Source of the DNA: Canna indica
Lineage: Eukaryota; Streptophyta; Magnoliopsida; Zingiberales; Cannaceae
DNA: 64,000 nt
Direction: 5' to 3'
Assembly: GCA_034359265.1 (NCBI GenBank)
Contig: CP136896.1
Coordinates: forward strand, 32,304,001-32,368,000
Shown: positions 46,151 through 57,230 of the stretch, one piece after another
Position numbering within the stretch: position 1 is the stretch's first letter
Layout: each line of letters starts with the position of its first letter
Notes under the pieces: model-generated
Told to the model about the DNA's origin: nothing
Seen by the model: the letters and a program-made list of their open reading frames with translations, nothing else
The model's database searches: none
Program-made: the position numbers and the translations under genes

Positions 46151-48173
46151 GTGGATGAGGCTGAATAGGAACCTGATCAGGAGTTATCTGGTGTAGATAA
46201 CTTTGAGCAAACTCACATTTCTTTTAATGCTTCATCTGGGTGTTTTTCCCCTACAACATTGAGATTTACGGGAACAATCAAAGGCAAGAGTGTGCAAATA
46301 CTTCTAGATGGTGGAAGTACTCATAATTTCATCCAATCGAGGATGAGTAATTACTTAGGGTTGTCTGTTAAACCAACAATTCCTTTCAGTGTCATGATTG
46401 GAAGTGGTGAAAAGAAACAGACTGAAGGAATTATTGAGAATGTTCAGTTGGCAATCCAGGGCACAACTATTATGACTGATTTCTTTGCTTTGCCCATTCG
46501 GGGGTCTGATGTAGTGCTAGGGGTGGTTTGGATGTCCACTCTTGGACCAGTTGTAATAGATTTTGCTAAATTGACTTTTGAAATTCAGCTACAAGGCAAC
46601 CAGTGTCATTGGAAGGGAGAGCATTCAACAAGTGCCAAGACAATTCAATGTAGTACTTTAACAAAGATGTGTGATAACCAGTCTGTTATGGCCTTGTATC
46701 AGTTAGAAATGCTTCCACAAGTTACTACAACTGAAAATTGTCAGCATATCAGATTACAGAACTTGTTGTATGAATTCGAGGATGTTTTCACTCCACCAAA
46801 GGGATTACCTCCTGCGAGATCAACTGATCATAAGATTCATTTAGTTCCAAATTAGTCCCCAGTAAATGTCAAACCTTATAGATATCCTTATTTTCAAAAA
46901 ACAAAAATTGACAGGCAAGGCAAACAGATGTTAAGCAAGGGACTCATTTAGCATAGCACCAGTCCTTTTTCTTCTCCTATTTTACTAGTAAAAAAGAAGG
47001 ATGGCACATGGAGACTATGTGTGGATTATAGAACTCAAATGCAGTGACCATTCGGACAGATTCCCTATACCAACTGTGGATTAATTATTTGATGAACTAG
47101 GTGGAGCTCAAATATTTTCAAAATTGGACTTATTAGCTGGTTATCATCAGATTAGGGTCCATACTCACGACATAACTAAGACTACATTTAGAACCCATGA
47201 GGGACATTATGAGTTCTTAGTTATGTCATTTGGGTTATCAAATGCACCCTCTACATTTTAGGCCACAATGAACATAATATTTTATCCTTATTTGCAAAAG
47301 TTCATATTGGTTTTCTTTGATGATATCCTAGTGTACAACAGGACCTTCGAGGACCATGAATCACACTTAAGAATAGTGTTGCAGCTACTCAGAAACAATA
47401 AGCTAGTAACAAAGAAAAGTAAATGTTCTTTTGGCTGTCAATCTATTGAATATCTGGGTCACTTTGTTACTCCTATAGGAATTAAGGTTGATCCGGCAAA
47501 AATTAAGGCAGTACAACTATGGCCACACCTAAAAACATTAAAGGATTGCGAGATTATATAGGTTTGGCAGGTTATTATAGAAAATTCATTAAGAACTTTG
47601 CTCAATTAGCTGCTCCTTTAACTGATTTGTTAAAATAGCAGGCATTTCAATGGTTAGAGAAAGCACAAGAAGCATTCGACAATTTGAAGACTGCCTTAAG
47701 TCATGCTCCTATTCTTGTTTTACCTGACTTCAACCTTAGTGTTTATTGTAGAGACTGATGCATCTAGAACAGGCATTGGGGCAGTGCTAACACAAGATAA
47801 AAATCCAATTGCTTACTTTAGCAGCATGCTCTCTTCAAAGATGCAAGCTGCTTCAACTTATCAATGGGAGATGCTTGCTATTATCAAAGCTGTTGCCAAA
47901 TGGAGGCAATATTTGTTAGGCAGACATTTCATTATACTGACTGATCATGGTCCATTAAAGGAATTACAATCTCAAGTTATTCAAACTCCTGAGCAACATC
48001 GATGGCTCATGAAATTATTGGGTTATGACTTTATAATAAAGTATAGAGCAGAGAAGCTTAATAGAGCTGCTGATGCTCTGTCACGCGAGGCTGAGTTTTT
48101 TGTATTGCATGTCTCTCATCCAGAATTGGGACTTCTGATTGAAATAAAATTTCTCAATCAAACTAATGAGTAG
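46151..48173 (+). pseudogene. G2 protease, RT and RNase H
   Basis: Protease (46259-46600) has ILLDGGSTHNFIQ, where the usual DTG/DSG triad reads DGG, and SDVVLGVVWM. RT begins near 46940 ([20 protein letters not shown]), has [31 protein letters not shown] with a stop after it, and the active site VFFDDILVYN near 47310-47340. Next are IEYLGHFVTPIGIKVDPAKI and LRDYIGLAGYYRKFI-like text. RNase H (47703-48173) has VETDASRTGIGAVLTQ, REAEF and TDHGPLKELQ. At least six stops or frameshifts are seen. Confidence 0.85.
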
Positions 48174-51100
48174 TTGAAATCTTTACATGAGCAGCTACAA
48201 CAAGGGGAATCACTGAATCAGTATGAAATTCGAGATGGCATTTGTTTGTACAAGGGTCGAATTTTTATTCTTGGTGAAACTGCAATTAAAACCAGGCTCC
48301 TTGGAGAATTTCATTGTTCATTGATTGGAGGACATGCAGGAATTTCCCGAACACATCACAAACTATCTGGAAATTTCTTCTCGAAGAATATGCGCAAAGA
48401 TATCAGGCTATTTGTAGCCCATTGCCAAGTTTGTCAGCGCATGAAAGCTGAGCAACTTAGTCTGGCAAGATTGCTTCAGCCACTATCGATACATGTTGAG
48501 GTATTTGAAGACATTTCAATGGATTTTATTACTAGATTGCCTTTGTGGAATGGGACATCAGTAATATTAGTTGTTGTCGATAGATTAACGAAATATGGAC
48601 ACTTCTTTCCATTACCAAAGAAGTGCTTATTGGCTTAAGGTTTTCAACCTTGGTCTTAATCTCAGTTTTGATGATAACAAACATGGAACTAATGTTTCAT
48701 TGAGATATCTTTCAGGTTCCATATCAGTTAGCGCACGACGTCCTCGATCGGAAATATCAAAGAAATCGGGAAATCGAAAGGACGTTGGTCGACGCGCTCG
48801 GATTCATCGGGAAGATAGAGTCTAGGTTTAGGGTGTCTAGATTATACTGTAAATCCTCTTTATGATGCATAAGAACCCAAAAACCATTCTCGAATCCCAA
48901 ATCATGAAAACCCGGAGACCGTCCTGAAATAACCTAGGGAGCTCCTTCGAGAGCTAAATGACCTAGATATTTTCCTAACATAAAAAATGGCGGTAATTGT
49001 TCCTTGGGTAGAAATTAGATAACAAGGTATTTTTAAGAAATTTTTGGAAGCCTTTAGCCTACCCATATTTGACCCGGGAGATTAGAAAATTTCTGTTTTC
49101 TGAAAATTTGTACTAGACCCCAAAAACTAGATTTTGATTCTTAAGGATTTTGATTTTTTAGATATTTTTATTGAATCCAAATGAGGGGTAATCCTTATAT
49201 AACATTTATATTTTAAAGTTATTTAACTTAAAATTAATAAAAGTCATATAAGTACACTTAGCGAAGATGGAACCAGAAACGAGCAAACACAGCCTAAGCA
49301 AACTGGTCTGCCCAATCTGTCAAATTTTCGGTCGATCGGTCGGTCGACCGACAGAGGCAAAAAAATGGCAGTGTGTGCGTCGGTCGACCGGATTACGGAT
49401 CACTGATCTCGTGACTCATTCGGTCGACCCGCCAGTTGACCGGATTTATTCACAGTAGGCGCAGCGGTCGCGGGCGGTCGATCTGTCGATCGACCGATGA
49501 TCGACAAACATGAGACCGAACCGCGAAAACTGCTAGTTTTTCGCCCGTTGACGCGTTGTTTCCGTTACAGGGTTATGAATACCCAAACCCAGCCGTCCTT
49601 AAACAAATTTTTGATCACTCCTAACCTTCATTGAGTCATCCTTGATCAATTCTAAGCCTTTATTGAGCAAATCTTGTGAAAAACCTAGCTTGAGCCAAAA
49701 ACCTTGATCTTGCCTTCATTCCTTCGTTGATTAACCACCAAAGGCATCAAGAGGAAGCTAGGAATCTTGTTGTAGAGCTAAGTAATTTATTGTTTGATTT
49801 ATAGTTCCATTTATTGTTGTATTTTCTTGTTTACTTCTTTATATTTGAGTTTGTATAAGACCTAGAGTGTAGGTCTTGAGATTGGGTGGTAACCTTGGTG
49901 TTTGAGGTTTAAATCCACCGCTGTAAACGTAGTTTGCTAGGATTAGTTGAGTTGTCCCTGAGGGTTGAGGTGGAAGAGTGCTCTCGGTAAGAAGGCGGAG
50001 ACTTCCGGGTGTGGAAGTGCCTTAGGTTGAGAGTGAGACTCTTCGAGTCAAAATCCTCTGTATAAGGGAAACTATTTAATCTAGTAAACTTAATTTGGAA
50101 ATCCTAAGCGGGGTGCATAGATAGTGGAGTAGGCATTGGGGCCGAACCACTATAAATATCTGTGTTAGCATTGTTATCGTTATTTGTGTTTAATTGATTT
50201 ATTTTTGCTTCTGCATCTACTCGATAAATTGCAAATTGCCTAAATAATTTAAGAAATGATTAAAACCGAAATTAGGCAACAAGTTTAGACAACACACTAT
50301 TCACCCCCCCTCTAGTGTAGCCATTCCACCCAACAGTGCTCAACAAAGTTAGTTGCTGAAGTGTTCTTGGAAGGAATTATGAAGTTGCATGGCATTCCAA
50401 AAATCATAGTTTCTGATCGAGACACTCATTTTACGAGTGACTTTTGGCATGAAATGGCTAAACTGCAAGGGTTCAAACTATTATTCAGCTCAGCCTATCA
50501 CCCACAAATGGATGGCCAAACTGAGGTTTTGAATCGGTGTGTTGAGATGTATTTAAGATGCTTTGCTTCCGAGGAGCCGTTAAAGTGGACCAGGTTTTTA
50601 CCTTGGGCGGAATTCTAGTATAATACCTCTTTCCATTCTTCAGCAGGCATGACCCCCTTTCATGTTTTATATGGCCGGTATCCTCCGAAGCTCATCCAAT
50701 ATGTTGGAGGTACGGTTGCAAATCTAAGTGTCGATAAAGAATTACTAACACGAGATGCTATCATCCGATAATTGAAGTCTAACTTACAACGTTCTCAGCT
50801 ACGCATTAAACTACAAGCTGATAAGCACCAACGGGAAATAGAATTGCAGGTAGGGCATTGAGTCTTTGTTAAACTACAGCCTTAATTACCGCCAGCTATC
50901 AGTTCATCTACAGCGGCAACAGAAACTGAGTCCAAGATATTTTGGACCTTTCTGAGTTATCAAAATAATTGGCAAGGTATCTTATAAGCTTGACCTACCG
51001 GAAGCAGCTAAAATCCATTCGGTTTTCCATATTTTGGTTTTGAAGCAATGTCGTGGTGATCCAACCATGCAAGTGACGCTACTACCGTTGTTAGATATGG

Positions 51101-51199
51101 GAGATGGCAAAATAGGGGTGGAGCTGAGCTCGCCTGCAGCTGATGGGGATGATTACTCTTTAAACCTTGAGGACAGGTTGTTCATGAAGAGGGGGGTGA
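48174..51199 (+). pseudogene. G2 integrase and C-terminal tail, split by a solo LTR
   Basis: Part 1 (48174-48627): zinc-binding region with FHCSLIGGHAGISRTHHKL and CQVCQRMK, then SMDFITRLPLWNG with the first catalytic Asp and VVVDRLTKYGHF. After the LTR, part 2 (50341-51199) continues with VSDRDTHFTSDFWHEM (second Asp) and MDGQTEVLNRCVEM (catalytic Glu). Then come YNTSFHSSAGMTPFHVLYGR and a tail with KIHSVFHILVLKQC, like the region before the chromodomain in chromoviruses. A recognisable chromodomain is not complete. Stops are frequent in part 2. Confidence 0.85.
48628..50335 (+). repeat. Solo Copia-A LTR in G2 integrase
   Basis: A 1708 bp LTR with exact target duplication GTGCT (48623-48627 and 50336-50340). 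It begins TATTGGCTTAAGG (TG changed to TA) and ends CCACCCAACA. It carries a GTCGAC/CGATCG cluster at 49328-49505. No primer site or polypurine tract adjoins it. Confidence 0.9.
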
Positions 51200-51637
51200 T
51201 GTCACGTGCGTCTCAGATGATCAACTATAGGAAGAGGAGGAACTCGAGGTAGATACACCGGACACGTGCTGAGTTTCTGAAGAGCAGCGGAATGCTAAGG
51301 TGGAAAACCATCCACGTGGAGGGAAGCGAGTGAGGAGCCGACCCCACTAGAGTCGGGATTACGTCATGTAAAGATACTTACCGAATAAATGAATAGTTTC
51401 ATGTAATAGGGCATATAAAAAGCTGAAGTGTAATGAATAAAGACAATCAAGAATTAATTCAGATCAAATTTCTTTTTTTCTCTTTCCGCGCCTCTTTCTT
51501 TCCCTCTCCAGATCCCCAATCTCTTCTTCTTCTTCTTCTTCTTCTTCTTCTTCTTCTCCTCTGAGGACTCTGATGTCCAAAGCTGGGAAAGTCAGAGACA
51601 GGCGGAAGGCCAATCAGGTAATCCTAGTAACCTGACA
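51200..51637 (+). repeat. G2 3' LTR
   Basis: 438 bp, TGTCACGTGCGTCTC to AGTAACCTGACA. A (ctt)n microsatellite at 51519-51556 is longer than at the 5' LTR, and about 30 bp upstream of the LTR end are missing. Confidence 0.85.
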
Positions 51638-51642
51638 ACTAG

Positions 51643-53099
51643 TGTATCCTAGTCTCTTGAGATAAGAAGAAATATTTCCTGCACTCAAGATTTTATTAAG
51701 AGTACCTGTAGAATTCATCATTCTAACTTCCTTCTTTACCTTTTCAAGTTTGAAAATTAACTTAGATTCTTTGTCTTCTTTTTGAATAATCTATCTTTGA
51801 AGGGTTTGAACTTTCTCCTTAAGAGTCTTCTTTTCTTCAACTAAAAACTTGTTTTGATCGCCGAGAGATTTGTTAATTTTTAGCCACTTCAACCCATTTG
51901 TCAAACATCTTTTGATAGGCTTCCTCAAGACTATTTGCTCATTAAACTTTGTTGTGATCATTATCTACATCAGAGATGTTGGCAGTTTTAATTGTGTCAT
52001 CTATGCAGGCTATGAAAGCTATAAAGTTGCCTTGTTCATGCTCTTCTGAGTCAATTTCTTCATCATCGTCACTCCAAGTAGTTGTGAATGACTTCTTGAT
52101 CTTCTTTTGAAGATTTGGACATTCTAATCTTACATGTCCAAATCCTTCACATTCAAAGCATTGAATACCTTTGAACCTCTATTTGGAATCATCTTTTTGT
52201 CCTGATGACTGACTTCTTTTATTTTCTACAATAAAGGACTTTGATCTAGAACTGGCAGATCCAGGCGGTTGAAACTGCTATTTGAACTGCAAATTAGCCT
52301 ATGAGTTCTGGTTTACTCTATTCTTAGCTCTTAGAAATTTCTTGTAATTTTTCATCATAAGAGCTAGTACAACATCCATCTCCTCTCTAGAATAATCTTC
52401 TGACTTGATCTCATCCTCAGTAACTTTGAAAGCAAGATTCTTCTTTTCTTTATGAGAATGTTTTTCGGATATTTCTAACTCATAAGTTTCAAATTTCCCC
52501 ATCAGAGTGTCCAGAGTAATAGTAGATGGGTCATGAACTTCACTTATGGCAACAACTTTCATATCGAACTTGGTAGGCATGGATCTCAAAACTTTCCTTA
52601 CTACTTTTTCTTCAGAGAAGGACTCTCCAAGGTTGGTAGCATTGTTCATGAGGTCTTTAATACGCCCATGGAAGTCTTGTATGCTCTCATCTTCTCTCAT
52701 CTTCAGATTCTCAAATCTGGTGTTGAGGATTTCAACTTTTGATTTTCTAAGAGTTAGGGATCCCTCATGATTTGTTTCTAGAATTTTCCATGTCTGCTTT
52801 GCCAAGGTACAAGAAGAGATTAGTTTAAATTGAGAAGGATCAACTCCACTAAAGATAGCATTTTGGGCTTTATTATCATAGTTTGCTGCAACTATTTCTG
52901 CTTCTGTGTATTGGTTCTTTTGCTTGAGCTCTGTCCCATTAGGTGTTTTCAGACAAGTGTACCCAGTCTCTATGGAGTCCCAACACCGACCATCCAATGG
53001 TTTGATGAAAGCCCTCATCTTAGCCTTCCAATAGGCATAGTTTGTTCTGATATGTAAAGGAGAAATATTGATAGAGTTTCCCATAGGCATTCCTTCCAT
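51643..53099 (-). pseudogene. B1 gag
   Basis: It starts MEGMPMGNSINISPLHIRTN at 53099 and is open to 52299, the best preserved gag here. The DUF4219/UBN2 core has YAYWKAKMRAFIKPLDGRCW, NAIFSGVDPSQFKLISSCT, KQTWKILETNHEGS, LRKSKVEILNTRFENLKM, SIQDFHGRIKDLMNNATNL and KVLRSMPTKFDMKVVAISEV. The CCHC knuckle CFECEGFGHVRLEC lies near 52115-52165 after stops. The C-terminal coiled coil continues to 51643, where G2 interrupts. The tRNA-iMet primer site at 53161-53172 lies 62 bp upstream. Confidence 0.85.
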
Positions 53100-53160
53100 C
53101 TTGAGCCTGAAAAAAAAGAGACACACCAAGGATCTTGTGCATGTATAGGTTAGCATAATC

Positions 53161-53172
53161 GCTCTGATACCA
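53161..53172 (-). other. B1 primer binding site
   Basis: Plus-strand gctctgatacca is the exact complement of the tRNA-iMet site, two bases from the 5' LTR edge at 53175. Confidence 0.85.
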
Positions 53173-53923
53173 AATGATAGTATATGTCTCTTAGAAAACT
53201 TCTGTTAAGGGCAGTTGAATAGGAAGTTACAACTGCTACTAATAGCAAAGTAAGAACCAAAACAAAAGAACACACACAAACATAAGAGGCAGTTTAGTGA
53301 CAAACCTGTCACCTAATATGTGGGGCACTCACCAGACAGATGTCCAATCCACTCTCTATAAGTACATAATAAGTTCTCTGTATTTCACACTCGAAATCCG
53401 ACTATAGTATTATAGTTAATTGGAAATAACAAAAAAACTATTTACTATTACAACTAATACCAACTTGCCTCTCTATAAAATCCCAGCCACAGAGTTCCTT
53501 CCTCCACATAGCATTCTGTTGTAGTGAATTATAGACCTGAAACCAATCTTCTCCTAAAGATAAGAAATGTCCATTCAACAGTCTGCACTCAGCAGTCTCA
53601 ACTACTCTCAATAATTGGCTACACGGTGTTCGCACATAGAGAGTTTCAGATCAAATCTTTCCATAGGAATTTATATGCGACAACCGAAATACCTGAATCA
53701 ATGTTGTTCATAACTATTTGTTTAATGAACCCATCAGATTAATAATCAACAGTGATCGGTTCAAAAACAAATAGACAACGCATAACTCCTAAAGGTCATA
53801 AAGATCAAAGAGTAACACCCCAAAATTATTTAATGCAGATATTCGGGCAAATAAAGAATTAATGATGATTGAAAGATCTCAAAGACAAAAGAGAATCATC
53901 ATTAATAAAGTAGACCAAGAGTC

Positions 53924-55548
53924 TGTTGGACTAAGGTTTTCAACCTTGGTCTTAATCTCGGTTTTGATGATAACAAACATGGAACTAATGATTTTATTGA
54001 GAAATACCTTCAGGTTCCAAGTCGGTTAGCGCATGATGTTCGCGATCAGAAAAATCAAAGAAATCGGAGAAATTAGCAAGGACACTCGTTGACGCTCGGG
54101 ATTCTTGAGAAGTTAAAGTTTAGGTCTAGGGTGTCTAGCTTGTGTTGTAAATCCTCATGACGATGCATAAGAACACAAAAACCAATCCCCAAGCCCTAAA
54201 CACGAAAACTTGGAAAATTAGAAAAGGCCCTGAAATTCACTAAGCCTAGGGAGCTCCTAAAATTGTTCCTTAGGTAAAATCTAGATAACAAGATATTTTT
54301 AAGGATTCTTTGGAAGCCTTTAACCTACCCATATATGACACGGGAGATTATAAAATTTTTGGTTTTCAAAAATTTGTACTAGACTTGAGAAGTTAGAATT
54401 TGATTTTTTAGATATTTTTATTGAATCCAAATTGAGGGTAATCCTTATATAACATTTATGTTTTAAAGTTATTAACTTTAAATAGACTTAGCGATGACGG
54501 AACCCAGAACGAACAAACGAGCATAAAAATACACAAGAAATCAGCCCTGCCCAAATTCGGTCGACCGACTGGTCGATCGGCAAAAGGTGAAGGCATTTCG
54601 GTCGATCGATCAGTTGACCAAATGATGCCCAGAATGGGCAGAATGCCTTCGGTCGCTCAGCGGTCGCTCAGCGGTCGCTCGGTTGGTCGACCGATGATCG
54701 ATCGGACCTACGACCGGCAGGCGAACTTGACTCTATTTCGAGCGGTTGAGCAACGTTTCACCTGAGCACACTTCATGGCTCTATAAATACTGATGTCCCA
54801 GCCATCCTTTGATACTTTTGATCAATCCTAAACTCCATTGAGCCATCCTTGATCATTCTCAAGCTTTCATTGAGCCACTATTTGGAGAAACCCTAGCTTT
54901 CCAACTTGTCTTTCTTGAGTTTGCCTTCAAGCTTGATTTGATTCATCACCAAGGCATCAAGAGGAGCTAGGATTCATTGTTTGGAGCTAAGTATAAGTTG
55001 TTTGATTTATTGCTCCATTAAGTTGTGTATTTTCTTGTTTATTTCATTGTATTTGAGCTTGTGAAGACCTAGGTTGTTAGGTCTTGAAATTGGATGGTAG
55101 CCTTGGTATTTGAGGTTTAAATCCACCGATGTAAACTTAGTTTACCAGGATTAGTATTGTTGTCCTTTAGGTTTGAGGTGGGAGGGTACTCTCAGTAGGA
55201 AGGCGGGATACTATCGGGTGTGGAAGTGCCTTCGGTTTGAGAGCGGAGACATTCCAGTGTAAAGTCCTTGTTGTAAAGGAAACAATTAATCTAGTAAAAT
55301 TTAGTTTGGAAACCCTAAACGGGGTGCTTAGGTAATGGAGTAAGCATTGGGGCCGAACCACTATAAATCATTGTATTTGCATTGCTTCTACTTGTGTTTA
55401 CTTCATTATCGTATTTACTTTGCTTCCGCTTGCTACTCAATTTGTAATTTGTCTAAGTAACCAAAGAAACGATTGAAACCAAATTTAGGCAAAAAAAATT
55501 AGTAAATACACTATTCACCCCCCTCTAGTCTAGGCCATTTCAACGACA
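53924..55548 (+). repeat. Copia-A 5' LTR
   Basis: 1625 bp, TGTTGGACTAAGG to TTTCAACGACA. A TATA box (ctataaatac) lies near 54780-54789 just after the GTCGAC cluster (54556-54712). The 3' LTR has the same arrangement (TATA near 60901-60909) and differs by several percent by eye. Confidence 0.85.
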
Positions 55549-55618
55549 TTTTGTATCAGAGCACGTCGTAGATTGAGATTTCACCATCTCCTCTACATCG
55601 TCTCTCGATCTGGAAAAT

Positions 55619-56470
55619 GGCACTAGAGAGTTTAGCGTCTTCACCTCCTAGGTTTGATGCCTCGAACTTTGGTCCTTAGAAATATAGGATGTACACATAT
55701 TTAAAGACTAAAGGTTTTGGTGTCCTTAACATGTTAAGACTAGAATTCATTGAGCCTAAGGTTGACATGCATGCTTGGAGTGAATTAGATAAGAAAATGT
55801 TTAAGTATAATGGAGAAGCCATGAATTGTATTCTTTGCACCTTACCAATGGCATTATTGAAAAAGTCATGCATTGCTCTACGGCTTTTGATTTATGGGCT
55901 AGTTTGAATGTTTTATACGATCATGCTAAAACCGAAGAAATTAGTACATTTAATGAAGGTAGTGATGACAATGGTCATTCACCTACCCCTAATTTTGGTT
56001 TTGATGCACATAGCTCTTTTAGTCAAAGAAGTAGCTCCAAGAGCCGAAAAAGAAAGGTAATTTGTCATGCTTGCAAAGAAAAGGGGCATGTGAAGAAAAA
56101 TTGCCCAAGTATGAAGAACAAAGCAACGAAGAGGTCAAGTGCTTCCACCTCCACCTCTCACTCACATGAAGCACCCTCAAACCATGACTATGAAGCCACA
56201 TCCAAACTTAGCCTCATGGATGCTAATCATGAGGTACACTCTCCTTGACCTAGTCATGCTAATGAAAATGACAATGCTAGTTCTACTAGTTCTCATGGCA
56301 TGCCATATGATGAGTTAGTAGATGAGTGTAGAAAGATGTATGTCTTGCTTGTTAGAAAAGATAACGAAAATAAGATGCTAAAGAAAGAAAATGTGATGCT
56401 TAATTCTCATGTGCATGAATTAAAACTAGAAATTGAGAAATTGAAATCTAGTTCATTTGATTTTATGCCA
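55619..56470 (+). pseudogene. Copia-A gag
   Basis: It starts MALESLASSPPRFDASNFGP near 55619, with a stop where Trp is expected before KYRMYTYLKTKGFGV. Capsid text (AWSELDKKMFKYNGEAMNCI, TAFDLWASLNVLYDHA) is separated by a frameshift near 55850 and then is open to 56248. The CCHC knuckle CHACKEKGHVKKNC lies near 56069-56110. A Lys/Glu-rich coiled coil (DNENKMLKKENVMLNSHVHE) follows to the foreign block at 56489. Confidence 0.75.
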
Positions 56471-56488
56471 TGATGGATTGAAACTTGA

Positions 56489-56766
56489 GCTTAAGGACTT
56501 ATACCAGTCATCAGAGCAGCAGACATCACTGGGAAGAAGATGCGTTGGAACTGGTAACGCATCACATCAAGAATATGGAAAGGTGTCATCAAATGATAAA
56601 CAGTGCAAGAGAGAGCTTATCCATTGACGTGTAAAGGATAAGCACACCACCACCACCAGACGCACTCAGCTGCATTATTGTCCTGTACCTTATCTAAAGG
56701 GCATCTTTATGTGCATTATTGTACTACCTACTTTGCTTTACAACCTCGCCTTAGCTGTAAAGGCGC
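56489..56766. other. 278 bp foreign block in Copia-A gag
   Basis: Base composition and word use change between two ACTTGA copies (56483-56488 and 56767-56772). The block is richer in C (caccaccaccaccagacgc) than its surroundings, and the coiled-coil reading text resumes after it. It matches nothing else in the window. It may be a small insertion with a 6 bp duplication or filler DNA. Confidence 0.45.
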
Positions 56767-57230
56767 ACTTGAAAATGATAATTTAAAATTTGAGAATTAA
56801 GAAATCATAAGTGAGAACAATATTTTGAAACCTCAACTATATGCCATGCATAAGTCAATTGAAGTTTTAAAAGATGAGATTTTGGTCTTGAACAAGGAAA
56901 TACATAATTTGAATAACTCAACTTCCTTCAAGAAAATTGGGAAGAAAATGTTTCTTTCAAAAATGCCTATATTCATCATAACTCTCATGCTATGCATTCT
57001 AATGCAAAATCTCATGCTAAGAAAAATGATAACAAAAAGTTTCATGGTCATTATTTTTGTTGTGGTGTCTATGGGCATGATATATATGATTGCGCATTTA
57101 AGATGAACACAAGTAGAGCTAAGACACTTTGGGTAACAAAGCCCTCTAACCCCCAAGGACCCAAAGCCATTTGGGTACCAAATGTCTCATGCTCTTTTGT
57201 AGGGCGAGCAACCACACAAGGGTAAAGGAA
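56767..57230 (+). pseudogene. Copia-A gag C-terminal coiled coil and second zinc knuckle
   Basis: The coding text continues with LKPQLYAMHKSIEVLKDEI and LNKEIHNLNNSTSF (coiled coil). It then shifts frame to NDNKKFHGHYFCCGVYGHD and IYDCAFKM, a CCHC-like knuckle, and ends ..LWVTKPSNPQGPKAIWVPN near 57180, the usual link before protease in this copia lineage. The protease itself is missing: the text stops at about 57225. Confidence 0.7.

Larger units (their letters stand above)
44619..51637 (+). mobile_element. Ty3/gypsy element G2 (chromovirus-like), inserted in B1
   Basis: A plus-strand 7.0 kb element with LTRs 44619-45064 and 51200-51637 and exact target duplication ACTAG (44614-44618 and 51638-51642). 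A putative primer site, ttggtgctttcattg, follows the 5' LTR at 45065. Gag, protease, RT, RNase H and integrase lie in order, with numerous stops. The integrase is split by a solo Copia-A LTR (48628-50335). A polypurine tract (gaagaggggggtga) precedes the 3' LTR. Confidence 0.9.
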
